A DNA stretch of 64,000 bases, from positions 7,998,001-8,062,000 of the forward strand of contig OZ316899.1 of assembly GCA_973895155.1 (NCBI GenBank), in the 5' to 3' direction. The DNA comes from Marsupella aquatica (taxonomy: Eukaryota > Marchantiophyta). Positions 34,180-44,939 of the stretch are shown one piece after another. The position numbers and the translations under genes are program-made. Below the pieces are notes generated by a model. That model made no database searches, was not told where the DNA came from, and saw nothing but the letters and a program-made list of their open reading frames with translations. The number at the start of each line of letters is the position of its first letter. The first letter of the stretch is position 1.

Positions 34180-36284
34180 ATGGCGAGCGGAGAGGGGACT
34201 GGTGGTGATGGAGGAGCTTCTGGCAGCAGCGGAGGCAACCGAGGGGGGGGGAATCGATTGAAGGCGATTGTGGATGAGCATTTTTTGGTTGCACAGTTGA
34301 GTCAAATTGATTTCAGCAGTCCAGCAGGGCTGGCATCATTGAGTGCCCTTCTGGGCCAAGCCTTGCAAGCAGGTCTCACTGCAGGGCAAGCAGCAGTAGA
34401 GGAGGATGCAAGGAAGGCAGCAGAGCAGGCGGCTGCTGAGAGGAAGCGAAAGAGGGACGAGAGAGCTCAGGTTGGAGTGCTCTCGCCTCAAGCATTGGAA
34501 AAGAAGAGGAGGAAAGATGAGAGAGACCTGATCAGGAAACAGAGGGAGGAGCAAAGAAAGAAGGAGGCAGCAAGGAGGAAGCTGCCTCTTATTACTTTAG
34601 AGGATGAGGGGATTCCCACCGAGCTTGCTTACAATGGGGCCAAGAGCACAATCAGGCACATTGTATCCACAAGTTTTGCAAGAGGAGTCGAGTGGGGCAC
34701 TCGCTCAAAGGCAGAGCAAAAGCGAGTCATCAATCAGGTGAAAGATGCATTTCGAAATGGAGGAGAGATGGATTCACAGTGGCTTGCTGACAAAATTTCA
34801 AACTCCATGTCACAAGCTAGATACCATGATAGAATGAAGATCAGGTCTCACCTTAGAGATTTGGAGGAGTATAGGAATTTGCAGAGGCCGCTGCAATTCT
34901 CAGAAGATATCTGGCAGGCCTTCTACCAGACAGAGGTGAAGTTGAAAGCAGCCAGGCTCCTCAATGATTTCACAGAGAAGCTGGCAAAGGTTCGAAGGGC
35001 AAAGGAGGCCGAGAAGTCTGACCGGGACCTGAAGGTGATGGAGCAGAAGGTAGCCCAGCTCCAACAGGTTGTAGCGGAAGTAGGCGATCCACCCAACAAG
35101 TTCCTGAAGGCAGTTGAGCGAGTCCGAGACAAGCCCAACATCACCCACAGGCTGGGTCAAGGTGGCCTCCCCGGCCTCAAAGCAGCATTCGTGAGTGCAC
35201 CTCCCTCTCCTCCCTTGACTTCTTGCTACTCCAATTCCTATTCCAACACACCTGCAATGAGCCAACTCTTTCTTGCATTTCCACCAAGTAGTTACAATTA
35301 GACTTGTTGTGTCAGATTAGGTCACGTACAGTTGCTTCCCTCTCGGGTTTTTGCCATGACAGAGTTTGCGATGCATTTGCGATGCGCGTAGCTTCGCAAA
35401 TCCTTTGCAAACCTTATTATGCCCTTTTTTTGCTTACATTTGCAAAGGCGTTGCGAAGACGTTCGTATCGCAACAAGCTTCGCAAACGTAATTGTCCTTA
35501 TGATTGCGAAGCTGACACCTTCGCAAAATTTCAAAAATTTGAATTTTTAAATTTTCCGGTCGTTTAAGTGTTCTTTGAGGGTCTTCCCCATATATGCCAC
35601 CCTCCATAAACCCAAAACCTTGATGCACCACCCCACCAGCCCCAACAAACCCCCTAATTTTTAGAAGCCATGTGAATCGGGTTATGGGTTGGTGTTAACC
35701 CAATTGTGCTGGTTTTGTTTTGGCTTAGTACAAGAGGTACAAGAGGAAGATTACGGCGGCTGAGATGGAGGTGGGCCAGAAACATGGGAAGGAGCATCTC
35801 TTTCAGCAAGTTGATGAATTACTGGTAAGCATTTTTAGGTTATTACATTCATTGCAATTTTGAATGAATATCTCTTTTGTTCACACTTGTAAAGAATATG
35901 AGACTAACAGACACCTTGGTTTGCTAATGGAAGCAGGGAGGGGAGGATGGTGACTCCCATACCGAGGGTGGCACCAATAGTAGTGATGAGGATGTGGAGG
36001 GGACAGGGGAGGGGAGCACAACTCTTGCTACTCAAGCCAGGCCAACTAGCACTGGAGACCAGTCATTTGTATCAGCACGTTCCAGTGGTGTTGGGGGTGG
36101 TAGCGCGGCAAGCCAGGGCGGTGGAGGTGGGGATGAGGATGAGGATGAGGAGGAGGAGGAGGGTGACCCCGAGGGTGACCAAGAGGAGGAGGAAGTCCAG
36201 GTTGCACCCCCCCCAAGAGCACGCAAGGGCAGGGAGAAGGCCAAGGGGAAGAAGGCAAGGAGGGGCACGAACACTCCTTTCTAG
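34180..36284 (+). CDS. TnpA-like DNA-binding protein of the CACTA element, three exons
   Basis: The exons are 34,180-35,190 (337 codons), 35,729-35,824 (32 codons) and 35,937-36,284, all joined in phase 0 across GTGAGT..TTAG and GTAAGC..GCAG, giving 484 residues. A Gly-rich start is followed by a charged Ala/Glu/Lys region with KRKRDER and KKRRKDERD basic patches, a central segment (AKSTIRHIVSTSFARGVEWGT), a coiled coil near 275-320, and a C-terminus with a long acidic run (DEDEDEEEEEGD) and a basic tail (RARKGREKAKGKKARRG). The layout (DNA-binding core, dimerisation coil, acidic tail) suits the second En/Spm protein that binds subterminal repeats and brings ends together. Sequence homology to TnpA was not established. 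Confidence 0.65.
35340..35540 (+). promoter_or_regulatory. TTTGCGA repeat cluster within the first TnpA-like intron
   Basis: About twelve TTTGCGA/TCGCAAA-type motifs in both orientations fill the first intron, again matching the terminal arms. Placement in both promoter and intron 1 resembles an autoregulatory target array or an internal, terminal-like end. Confidence 0.6.
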
Positions 36285-36539
36285 CTCTATGTAGACAGGT
36301 TGTAGCTAGAGCACTTACATTGAGTTCACATGTATAGCGATCAGCATGCATGGCCGTGGCGCTTTACCTAAGGGTTTTTACCCTTCCATTTTGTAACTTT
36401 TGTACTTTTTCAGTAATGCCATTTTAATTGCGGCAGACTGGGTCAACATCACTTTCCTCCCTCCTTCAAAACCCATGAATGGTCTCCCTCACCCACACCC
36501 TAACCCAAATACACAAAAACCCATAAAAAAATACATTTT

Positions 36540-37072
36540 GCAAAGCTTTTGAGAACCAACCCCATCTCAAAGAGCTACGGCGAACGTATCGCAACAATTC
36601 CGAGAACAAAAGCATCGCAAAGCTTGCAATGTTGTCTACATCACAACCCTAGCGAAGACTACCTCTCCGCACGTTTGCGAGTTAAATGCCTTTGCAACAA
36701 AGTGGTCATCCAATTTTCACAATCTTGCGAGTTAGTTTGCAGCGCAAGTTATAGAGAAATTCAACATCGGAAATTGCGATGTAAATGTTATCGCAACACG
36801 AGCGATCCATTTGTTCTCGCAAAATAATGAAATTGGTCGTTTCTCAATATTTGCAAGGATAATGCCGTCGCAACGTTGCGGAGATGTTGTGACGTATTTA
36901 GAATTGCAAGTTGCGAAGTAGTTGTGAAGGGCCGTTTGCGAAGGATTTAAGATGGGAAGTAGCAAAGACGTTGCGATGCGAGTAAGTTGGCAAAGTGGGT
37001 ATTTCAGATTTTGTTTCCTTTGTATGATGCGAAGGGTGGCGGTTCGCAAAAGAGGTGCATAGTGTTGTAGTG
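36540..37072. repeat. CACTA right terminal and subterminal repeat arm
   Basis: Dense GCGA/TCGC motifs (for example near 36,615, 36,655, 36,725, 36,790, 36,868, 36,935 and 37,043) lead to the terminal GTGTTGTAGTG at 37,062-37,072, which is followed by TCT. Confidence 0.85.
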
Positions 37073-37189
37073 TCTATAACTTTTTCCATAAAGATAGGTC
37101 AGAGGGGGGTAATCCATCAGTTATTAGTCACTGATATCAGTGGCCCCCCTTTTTTTTGCAATCTCGGAGACCTCTTCAAGATGGTGACA

Positions 37190-37615
37190 TTTGTTTGTGG
37201 CAATCTCGGAGAGGCTCTCCGAGATCCCGACATTTGTTTTGGCAATCTTGGAGAGGCTCTCTGAGATCCCGACACCCTTCCAAGAGTATCTTGGAGATAC
37301 CAGTTGGTTTGCTCACCATCTCAGAGAGCCTCTCCGAGATACCAAGTCACTTTGCAAACCATCTCCAACTTTCCCATTCTATTTCTTAGACCATCTCGGA
37401 GAGGCTCTCCGAGATACCAAATCACTTTGCTTCTTGAGCCTCAAGTTTTTGTTTCGTTTCTCAGACCATCTTAGAGAGCCTCTCCGAGATACCAAGTCTT
37501 TTTGTTGACCATCTCGTAGAGCCTCTCCGAGATACCAAGTCACTTTACGAACCATCTCTGAATTCCCCATTCCATTTCTAAGACCATCTTGGAGAGCCTC
37601 TTCGAGATACAAATA
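37190..37615. repeat. Array of ~8 palindromes (ATCTCGGAGAG / CTCTCCGAGAT)
   Basis: Eleven-base arms ATCTCGGAGAG and CTCTCCGAGAT, separated by one base, occur near 37,201, 37,246, 37,317, 37,391, 37,466, 37,510 and 37,585, with a half copy near 37,290. Spacing is irregular (about 40-75 bases) and the phrases CCATCT and ACCAAGTCACTTTGC.AACC recur between them. Arm variants (CTTGG, CTCAG, CTCGT) keep much of the symmetry. The array begins about 120 bases beyond the CACTA end and precedes a Ulp1-like fragment, so it may be the subterminal array of another element. Confidence 0.8.
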
Positions 37616-37731
37616 CACAAAATTTGCAAGTAATACACATCATATTCAGTTTTCATATATATTATAATGTGTACACAACAACACTTCATCATTGCTACCT
37701 TCTCTAAAGCTAACTCCTATTGGCCACCACT

Positions 37732-38061
37732 TTATTTTGTTATCTGATATGCGCACAGGTCATAAATAATCTTCTTGTGCAAGTTTCCTACCTGGCTACC
37801 ATCAAAATCTATAGGAGCATCTCGACTTATGCGCTCTGCATAGTTAAGGATAAATACCCCACAATTTACACTATCTTCTTGTGATGGAAGGCCTGACACT
37901 GAAGTTCGAGGCCAGTGGTATGCACCTGGTGAGGGCATGCCTCTTTGACTTGCTTCATCGTTGATGTACCTAGCTAGAGTATACATGAGACCTCGCCACC
38001 CAGCGCCCTCACCAATCCCGACACCCACGCCTAACTGCCCTTGGTGCCCGAACGCCTCCAC
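37732..38061 (-). pseudogene. Ulp1/C48-like cysteine protease fragment
   Basis: The 109-codon minus frame contains GLPSQEDSVNCGVFILNYAERIS, which fits the catalytic Gln and Cys region of SUMO-specific (Ulp1-type) proteases, followed by a helix-rich end (DFDGSQVGNLHKKIIYDL). The upstream His/Asp part of the domain is not visible in this frame, so it is partial or an exon. Such domains are common cargo of plant CACTA and Mutator-like elements and may remove SUMO from host chromatin proteins. The palindromic array just to its left supports an element origin. Confidence 0.6.
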
Positions 38062-39430
38062 GAAATACCTCGAGCAAGCACCTTAGTTTCCCTTGCACCA
38101 CCCGTGGCCCCTCCCATACGAAGCCGCACTTGCTCTCTAACTTGACCACTACTTGATGGTCCTCACAATCTGCACCAGCAACCAAGCATCTTGGTAAGTA
38201 ACCATTCAGGATCTAGAACCCCCAAGTCTAGCATCCTAACTCAAGCTCAATAGACATTGGTAAATAGGTCAGTGATAGGTCCTCCCGATGCCATAAGCCA
38301 AAACGAGAACCCACGCCCACTATTTGTCCAGAACAACTCTTTCCTTGGGCGCGGCCCGCGTTCCCCCTTGTACCTATCTATCACCAATTGACCGCCCTGA
38401 CCTCAGGACATGCTCATGGCCCAAATACCGTAGCTTATCCTAAAGCTTGTCCCAAGCTTGTCCCAACACGCCGGGACCAGAACGGCCCCGACTCTAGCAA
38501 CCGCTCCCAGTTCGCCCCATTGGTGGTCTAGGGGCCGAGCACCCTTGGAAATCAGCCTCCGCACCTACTTGGCCTTGCCTCCCCAACGCAAGCTCCCTTG
38601 GGAGACTGAACGCGGCTTGGCTGCTGTTTGGCAGGATTCGGCAAGCGGGTGAGCTAACACCCGCAAATCACGAGAACCCATGGCACCCTCAGACCCAACT
38701 GAGCTTAGGAGGACGTAGCCCTCCTCAAGAGCTTTCCAACGCACCCAAGAAGTCCTCCAACAGACTTCCCGTTGGGAAGATATCGCCATTTCCGTTTGGC
38801 GGTTTCCCTTAGTGTTGCGACCGCCACGGCTGACGACTTCTGCTCGGCCTTAGCCCCCAGGGAGACACCACTCCCCTCATATATACTTCTGGAGACCTGC
38901 CACCCCCGGACCAGCTTTGGTCCCTAACCATTTGGCCCCCAACCCGGATCCCATCGCGCATAATGGACGCGTCATCAACTGGCAACGCCCATAACTTTCT
39001 TGATAGGCATCCGCAAGTGGAGTGCCTTAGCCCGTCGTGACTGGGCCGACCTAGTACTCATACCTAGGCCCTCAGGTCTGATCGCCGCTCGGGGCCCCCG
39101 ACCGGCCCAACCCCGATCGGGCCACAACTTGCGCCCCAAATGTCCGTTGCCAAAGACATCAACTCCATTGGCCTTGGGCCCAAGAGGAGCTCACTCCCAA
39201 GCCCTCAGAACTCAAAGTCCATCCGAAGGTCCGGACGGCCATCCTTGAGCTGACCCATTTCCCCTTGACCCGACCAACCATAGGCTAGTCCAAGTCCTTA
39301 GTGTGTGCCCCCAGCTTGGCTCCTTGCCTCGCTAGTGCCACGTCTCATTGCCCACAAGTCTCCCCATGCTAAGTCCTCCCCGGATGGCCTATCTGGGTCT
39401 GGACCATAAGGGAGCTCGGCGTCGGAGTCA
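38062..39430. other. GC-rich non-coding stretch before repeat-R copy B
   Basis: Only short frames occur here and none has a recognisable motif. The base composition is clearly richer in C and G than the flanks. It could be the 5' leader or LTR of the repeat-R element that begins near 39,430, because copy A lacks an equivalent, but I found no matching second copy in the window. Confidence 0.35.
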
Positions 39431-40461
39431 GCGATGCCGAAGCTAAGTGTTAAGGTAGTCGAGTTCCGCAACTCTAGGCAATTTACAGGGGTAAATATGG
39501 GTGATACACACTAAATTACATAGTCCATGGAGAAAAATCAGAAAAACTTTAAAACAATTAGGTGTAAACCATGGAACCCGAGTCGAGGCTGAAAGTAAGG
39601 GCATAATGGAAATGAGAAGATACAATTAGGGTTAGGGCATACTAAGCAGTTGGCAATGGGCAATCAATCGGCAGCCAAGTGAAGGCAAGACAAAGGGGGG
39701 ATAAGGATTGTTCACCGGGATTGGCGGCTCATTCAAAAACACTGACAGAGGAACAAGACCAGTAGACTATCAACAACTTAGACGAGCACTTTAGGCAAAA
39801 GCAGACACCAAGCATCGATACAAAGCGGGGATGAGCAACATCAACCAAGCTGCATATTTTTGGGGATGCCTGTTCAAACGGGCAACTGAGTTTATTGGAA
39901 CATACAAGGATGAGGAGTTGGAGAGAGCAACCCGAGAAGATAGGAGCTAGGTTGTGGGATCCTCAAGAGGTCTGCTTTCATCGGAGGAGATCTCATCAAG
40001 GATGAGTTCTTATGGACGCCTTTTGCCGATCAGCTCGACAAACTACTGTTCCGTAAGACATAATGGTTGGCATTCGTGAGGCCATCAACCATTGCAACGA
40101 CAAACATTGGGACCTGAAGGGTAGCACGGCGGCATGGACAAAAGCAACGGTGTTGGGAGATTTGTCAGGCACAGCCACCATGAAGAGAAAGGTACCCATC
40201 AACAAAGAAGCCACCCCGGAAAAAAGAACTAGGTTGGTGGCACCTAGAAAGCTTGCCAAGCAGGAGAGAAAGAGGCAGGAGGAAGCCAAAGAACTAGAGG
40301 TCAATCAATCCAGTCAATGCCATCCCACAAAAGATGACACATGGAGGGGCTGGACGACAATTCTACCAAAGGAGGTGCAGTTATATTTTGCACGAGACAA
40401 GGATGCATGTTTTATGGCCATGCAGTCCCAAAAGTACCAAGGATTCATGGCCGGATCTGGC
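39430..40461 (+). mobile_element. Repeat family R, copy B (5' part, interrupted)
   Basis: This segment matches copy A from about 5,060 to 5,990, including the frame at 40,063-40,500 (IREAINHCNDKHW; KEATPEKRTR), which equals 5,609-5,990 in copy A. It stops at CGGATCTGGC (40,452-40,461), exactly where copy C resumes after CGGATCCGGC (55,403-55,412). B and C are therefore one element split by an insertion. Confidence 0.8.
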
Positions 40462-40500
40462 GAGGTATTCTATTGTGCGAGCAAACAGGAGTTTTGCTAG
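40462..40500 (+). repeat. Left terminal inverted repeat of the Mutator-like element
   Basis: GGTATTCTATTGTGCGAGCA then AACAGGAG is followed by TTTTGCTAGCGAGG. It pairs with the right end over about 25 bases, strongest in GTGCGAGCAAACAG. The first GCTAGCGA half-site (40,496-40,503) lies immediately inside. Confidence 0.75.
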
Positions 40501-40774
40501 CGAGGACAGCAGGCTAGCAAGGCAAGTTTGTGCGTAACTTCAGGGTAGTAAGATTGTCGATATATATTGTGAAACAGTTACGGAAAACAAAAATGTAGAT
40601 ACTTAAATATTCACAAATGCAAAAATCGAGATCTTCACTACACTGAACTGAATGAAAAGGCATCATCACTATGAACAAAACCAGGTCAAAAAACCTTTCA
40701 CAATCCATCTTTAATAAAACTTTGGTATGACAAATATCTTCTGGAATGAGATTGCATTTGAAATTGACCATGAG

Positions 40775-43700
40775 TCATTGAGAATCCTCTGATTCCAAAT
40801 CATCTGAGGAATTACTAGGATTGCTACTCGACTCCCTATCAGTCTCCTCAGCCGAATTGTTAACATACTGTGCTACAGTCCTAGCCTCATCATCTGTGAA
40901 CTGAGGGCAGTAAAGGGCTTTCCGAACACCCCTCACTGACCGCAGACCTTTCCCCTCCCAAGTCAAAACGACGGGCGCTTCATCAACCTCCTTTGCAGTC
41001 TTTTCAGCATAGCATGGAAGCGCAAATCCCTTCTCAGGGGCCACAAGAAAATGATCCTCAATTTCTTTTCGAAGATGGAATCTCTCCTCTGAAAACCAAT
41101 CCGAACGCCTATCACTAAAGAAATCACCAGAATCGGATCAATACTACATATCCAAAAATTCTACAAACAAAATAAAAACACCAAATAGGGAGTTCTACAT
41201 CAAAGGCCAAGTGCTTTACTCCAGGTCAAATTCATCCTTCTCGTCTAAAGGTCCTCCCTGATCATCTCCTGGGATGGTGAACTCATCATCCAACCCTTCA
41301 TCATTGGGATCATTGTTTTTCGGGTCTGCGACCCCTTTCAACTTCTGGGCATGTCTATCCAACACACTTGCCAAAGTTTTTTGCGCACACAGATGAAGAA
41401 TGTCTCGATCTTCAACACCCACAACAAATCTCCCAGCGTATTCCCCAGCGGCAAAAGCACTTCCATCTCCAACAGTCCAGTCAATGACAATGTCCTTTGG
41501 CAAAGTAAGGATCTCCATTACGGCTTGCATAAACCCAACTGACAATCTATTGGAACCTGCAAAAGCCGCCTTGGGACTGGGATCAGTTTTTGGGTAGCAA
41601 ACACTCAACATCGATTTATGGCAGGCATCCTCCGAGGAAGTCATTGGAACATATCCTGTATGTTTCGAGACTTTTGCCGAGAATTCCACCTTGCAGAAGA
41701 CATCCATAATGAGAGTAACCACCTGAATTGAAAACGAGAATATGTAAGAAATGTGCACTTTTGGTTAGCGAGCTCGCTAGCAAAACTTGCACAAAAACTA
41801 TTGCGGATATCTTACCTTGATGTCCATATCTGCCTGATACAAAGGAGATGAAAGCAAAACCGAATACTGTCGGACATGTTTAAATTTGTTCTTCTTCTCG
41901 ACGACAGAAAAAATTTGCCTCATATGGTTATAGTCAGAGCTGTGAAGAACTGCGACATAACCATCGTCGACAAGCATCGGATGCATGACTCCAAAGAAAT
42001 AATATGGTAATTTCTCACTCCAAACATTCCACTTCGGGACCTCCCGGTCTGTGACGCTCGTTCGATGACCCGTGGGAAGGAATATGAAACCCAAGTGAGC
42101 ACCAATTCCAGCGTAATGTTTTCCGTTGATCATCACGGCGTTTGGGTGTTCGCTCGATTTGCTCATTCCAGACAACCACTGATCCGCATCGCCCATCCAG
42201 GGAGGTCTTACTTTCCTCTGGCTAATTGAGTTTACAGTTTCCGTGAGATTGCTCTTTGCCAAGAAATGCCTCTCACCGTCCTTCTTAAGACCACACATTC
42301 GTGCTACTCCTTGTGCGATGCATGCTTCCTCCTCATCCGAGTCGGAGAGAATTTGGACATTGCGCTTCCTCTTTAAACGCTTGATTGAACCCAGGTCCAC
42401 AGCAGATTTTGTTGTGACCTCAACATCAGGAGACTTGGGTTCTTCTCCATCATCCGCCCCACTCTTCAAACTCCCAGAGGCTGTAGCCTTTCTCTTCTCT
42501 AAAAAACATGTTAATGTTAGATAGGTGACTGAGACAAAATTACTCCGAATGAGGTATGAAAAAAAGAGGAGAAAAAGACTTACTTTGCTTCCCAGACAAG
42601 ACTGATCCATCTTTGGACGTGTCCTTCACCGGCACCTTCCGAGGTCTCCTCGATCTACTCCGGTCGACAATGGCAGCTACACCAAGAACAGCTTTCTCCA
42701 TTGCCTCACATCCGCCAGCCTCGGCTTCTGCAGGAGCTAATTTGGACTCTGTAATGTACAACTCTGGTATCAAGCCTCGATTTATCATATGAAATGCTGC
42801 CTTCTCTGCTGTGTCAAATGTCACTGCCCATTTGTCTGATTCTAAATACCATGGACAGTGAAGGACTTCCCACTCACTCATCTTCCTTGGAGCCTCCACT
42901 CCCTCACATGGGTACATCGAGTACTCTCCATATTTAACGGAGGTTGGATCCTCTTTCACTCCTGCTATCCAAGGCGAGAAGCAAGCAGGATAGGACCACC
43001 AATATGTTTTGTCAACAACTTCTCTATCCACAAAAAAACGATATGTATATCTCTTCGCCCTCCTCCAAAAAAGTGAGATGTCAATCTTCTCACCCGACTT
43101 TGGTGGCCAAATCTGTCTGAAAAAACGAGATTTCACTCTCGTTTGGAAATCTTCAAAGTCCTCCTCTATGTCAAGGATCAGCGATGGCTTTGTCTTCTCA
43201 GACGAAGTAAGGATCCTTGCATCTGGAACAGTTGGGATCATCTCTGAAATAATCTCAGACATGAGCGAAGAACAAATTGACTCAACCTGCTCCCATACAA
43301 CCCATCGGTGAAGCCAAAGTTTTGTTTCGCTGTCCGAGAATTGACCAGGGTGGAAGTACTTCTTGCGAAGCTCAGGTCTGCATTGTGCCTCGAGGAGTAC
43401 ACATCTGAGCTGCGGAGTCAACGACAAGACACCCGTAAATAGCCTCGCACGATCGAGACCACATGACACATTACCCCTTCCTTTATCGTCTGTTCGTTGG
43501 GCCTCCTTCCTCTCATGTTTGCAATTGTTGTGCATCTCAACACACTTCTGGAAAAAGTCACCAAACTCAGGATTTAGGAGAGGTCCAATCTTTGGCACCT
43601 TCACATTCCAATCTGCTAGTTGCTCCTTCATCATGTCTTTCACTGCCATGTCTTGCGCAGCTTTTGAAAGAGGTTCTCCTTGCGCTTCTTTCAACTGGAA

Positions 43701-44807
43701 CTTCTTCTTCAAATCTTCCGTCTGCGCTGCAATATTAGCAGCAGACAGAATGTACGTGCAGGCATCGAGTGTCATGTTCTTCGAATACCAAGCCGGTTTC
43801 CTGATATTTGCCATCTTCTGCTGGAAAAGTTTGTAGTTGTCTGCATCGATGCTATCTTTGTATACAGAAAGGTCATTACTGAGCACCTTCTGGACTCTCT
43901 CTGCTTCAAGGACCCAAGAATTCTCAACGTGACATTGAGTCAACCTGAACAAAAGAAACAGGTCAGCGAGATCGCTAACAAGAGGAACTGAAAGAATTTT
44001 ATATACAATTCATAGCTTGAAGGAAAAGAAACAAACCTATTCAGCGCATGCATCGCCGACTCAATCTGAACGAATGAGTTCTTGTCACCCTTGAAAATTT
44101 GGCAAACAACTCGAGGATGATATTTGACATCATGGGGATTCTCGTCCGCAAGCTGCATCCATGAGTACAGACGATGATTTCCATCAAAAACACAGAACAT
44201 TTTGTCTTTCAAAATTTTGAAAGCTTCGTGAGAATCACATTCCCTCTTGAATTCTTCATTATGAAGAATCCACATGTCATCCCACGACTCTTGAATCACA
44301 TCATCGCACATCTGGACAAGGCCATCTTTGCCGGTCATTTGTACATAAAATCGAGGCGCATCCTTGATGTATCCCTGCGTCCGGAATTCATTCTTGAGTG
44401 TCTCGATCGCAGTCGAGTTTGTTTGCAAGGTCCAAACGATCTGCATGTTTCGCATTCTGCAAAGGGGAATCCTTGGAGGAGCGAGGGGGAATCCAAATTC
44501 ATCATTTCCAAAAGGGAAAAGATGGCGATTGATGACAACAGAATAGGGTTCTGAAGCTCCAGGTTGAAACGTAGGATTCACAACATCTACTTGGTTCACC
44601 ATCTTGGGTCTCCTCGGTGTTTTCAATCCCGCCTGGACCGCCTTCTTGTTCACTGTAGACCTTGTCTCCCTTCAACTTGACTCGACTGACTTGAACGATC
44701 CTATTGATGACAAGCTCTCGGGTGAAGACAATGGCTCCATCAGCGGGTCCGTGAAGTGATAAGGGTATGAACAGGTCAAGGTCGAGGGCGACACGCTTTG
44801 CAAACAT
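40775..44807 (-). CDS. ParB/sulfiredoxin-like domain fused to a beta-class-like amino-methyltransferase (five exons)
   Basis: The exons, minus strand, are ~44,807-44,037; 43,944-42,584; 42,498-41,816; 41,722-41,220; 41,114-40,775. Every junction from exon 1 on has GT..AG and keeps phase (ALNR to LTQCHV; MDIK to VVTL; DL to DDRRSDW), giving about 1,170 residues or more. Exon 1 has FCVFDGNHRLYSW near 44,194-44,157, the ParB/sulfiredoxin-like DGxHR signature. Exon 3 has LPYYFFGVMHPMLVDDGYVAV. Exon 4 has IDWTVGDGSAFAAGEYAGR then FVVGVEDRDI at 41,482 onward, matching motif I placed late, as in beta-class N6-adenine/N4-cytosine methyltransferases. No canonical [DNS]PP[YFW] is visible; RPPW (42,208) and HCPWY (exon 2) are the nearest. 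The start is uncertain: MFAKRVALD (44,807) and the main frame differ by one frame near 44,655. If translation stops at 41,216, the last exon is lost. Confidence 0.65.
41115..41219 (-). other. Proposed last intron of the ParB-methyltransferase-like gene
   Basis: GTAAAG at 41,219 lies two bases before an in-frame TAA, and TTTCTTTAG ends at 41,115. Splicing joins GAC CTG GA to T GAT AGG in frame and adds 112 residues (DDRRSDWFSEERF to DDLESEDSQ) with an acidic Ser-rich tail. The 105-base length is typical for plants. Confidence 0.55.
41764..41781. promoter_or_regulatory. Palindrome site GTTAGCGAGCTCGCTAGC in an intron
   Basis: This 18-bp site has the core AGCGA-NN-TCGCT and sits within the 93-base intron between methyltransferase exons 3 and 4. 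One arm base departs from the consensus GCTAGCGA-NN-TCGCTAGC. Confidence 0.7.
43962..43979. promoter_or_regulatory. Palindrome site GTCAGCGAGATCGCTAAC in an intron
   Basis: The 12-base core AGCGAGATCGCT is intact. The site lies in the 92-base intron between exons 1 and 2 of the ParB-methyltransferase-like gene. Confidence 0.65.
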
Positions 44808-44939
44808 AAAAAAACTTGAGAATCGATCTTCCAGTCAAAGACAGAATTGTACCCTCGTCTGTTGCTTTCACCTAAATGCAGCGCCCGGTCGTGAAAAGAG
44901 ATACAGATATTCTGTACGACTCTCCTCGCAATCATTTTT

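Larger units (their letters stand above)
26218..37072. mobile_element. Complete CACTA (En/Spm-type) DNA transposon with a SET-domain gene
   Basis: The left end reads CACTACTACATATTTGCC at 26,218. The right end, on the minus strand from 37,072, reads CACTACAACACTATGCAC. Both are flanked by TCT (26,215-26,217 and 37,073-37,075), the 3-bp duplication typical of CACTA elements. Both arms hold dense TTTGCGA/TCGCAAA subterminal repeats. Inside are a Tnp2 transposase gene and a SET-domain gene on the minus strand and a TnpA-like gene on the plus strand, about 10.86 kb in all. The SET frame has two stops; the Tnp2 and TnpA-like frames look largely open. Confidence 0.92.

Noticed and set aside
37190-37615. 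Regularly repeated palindromes resembling a CRISPR array
   Set aside because: Spacing is irregular, the sequence between repeats is itself repetitive, there are no cas-like genes and the context is plant transposon DNA.
42680-43836. Plus-strand ORFs over the methyltransferase-like gene
   Set aside because: They are antisense shadows of the long minus-strand exon and have no motif.
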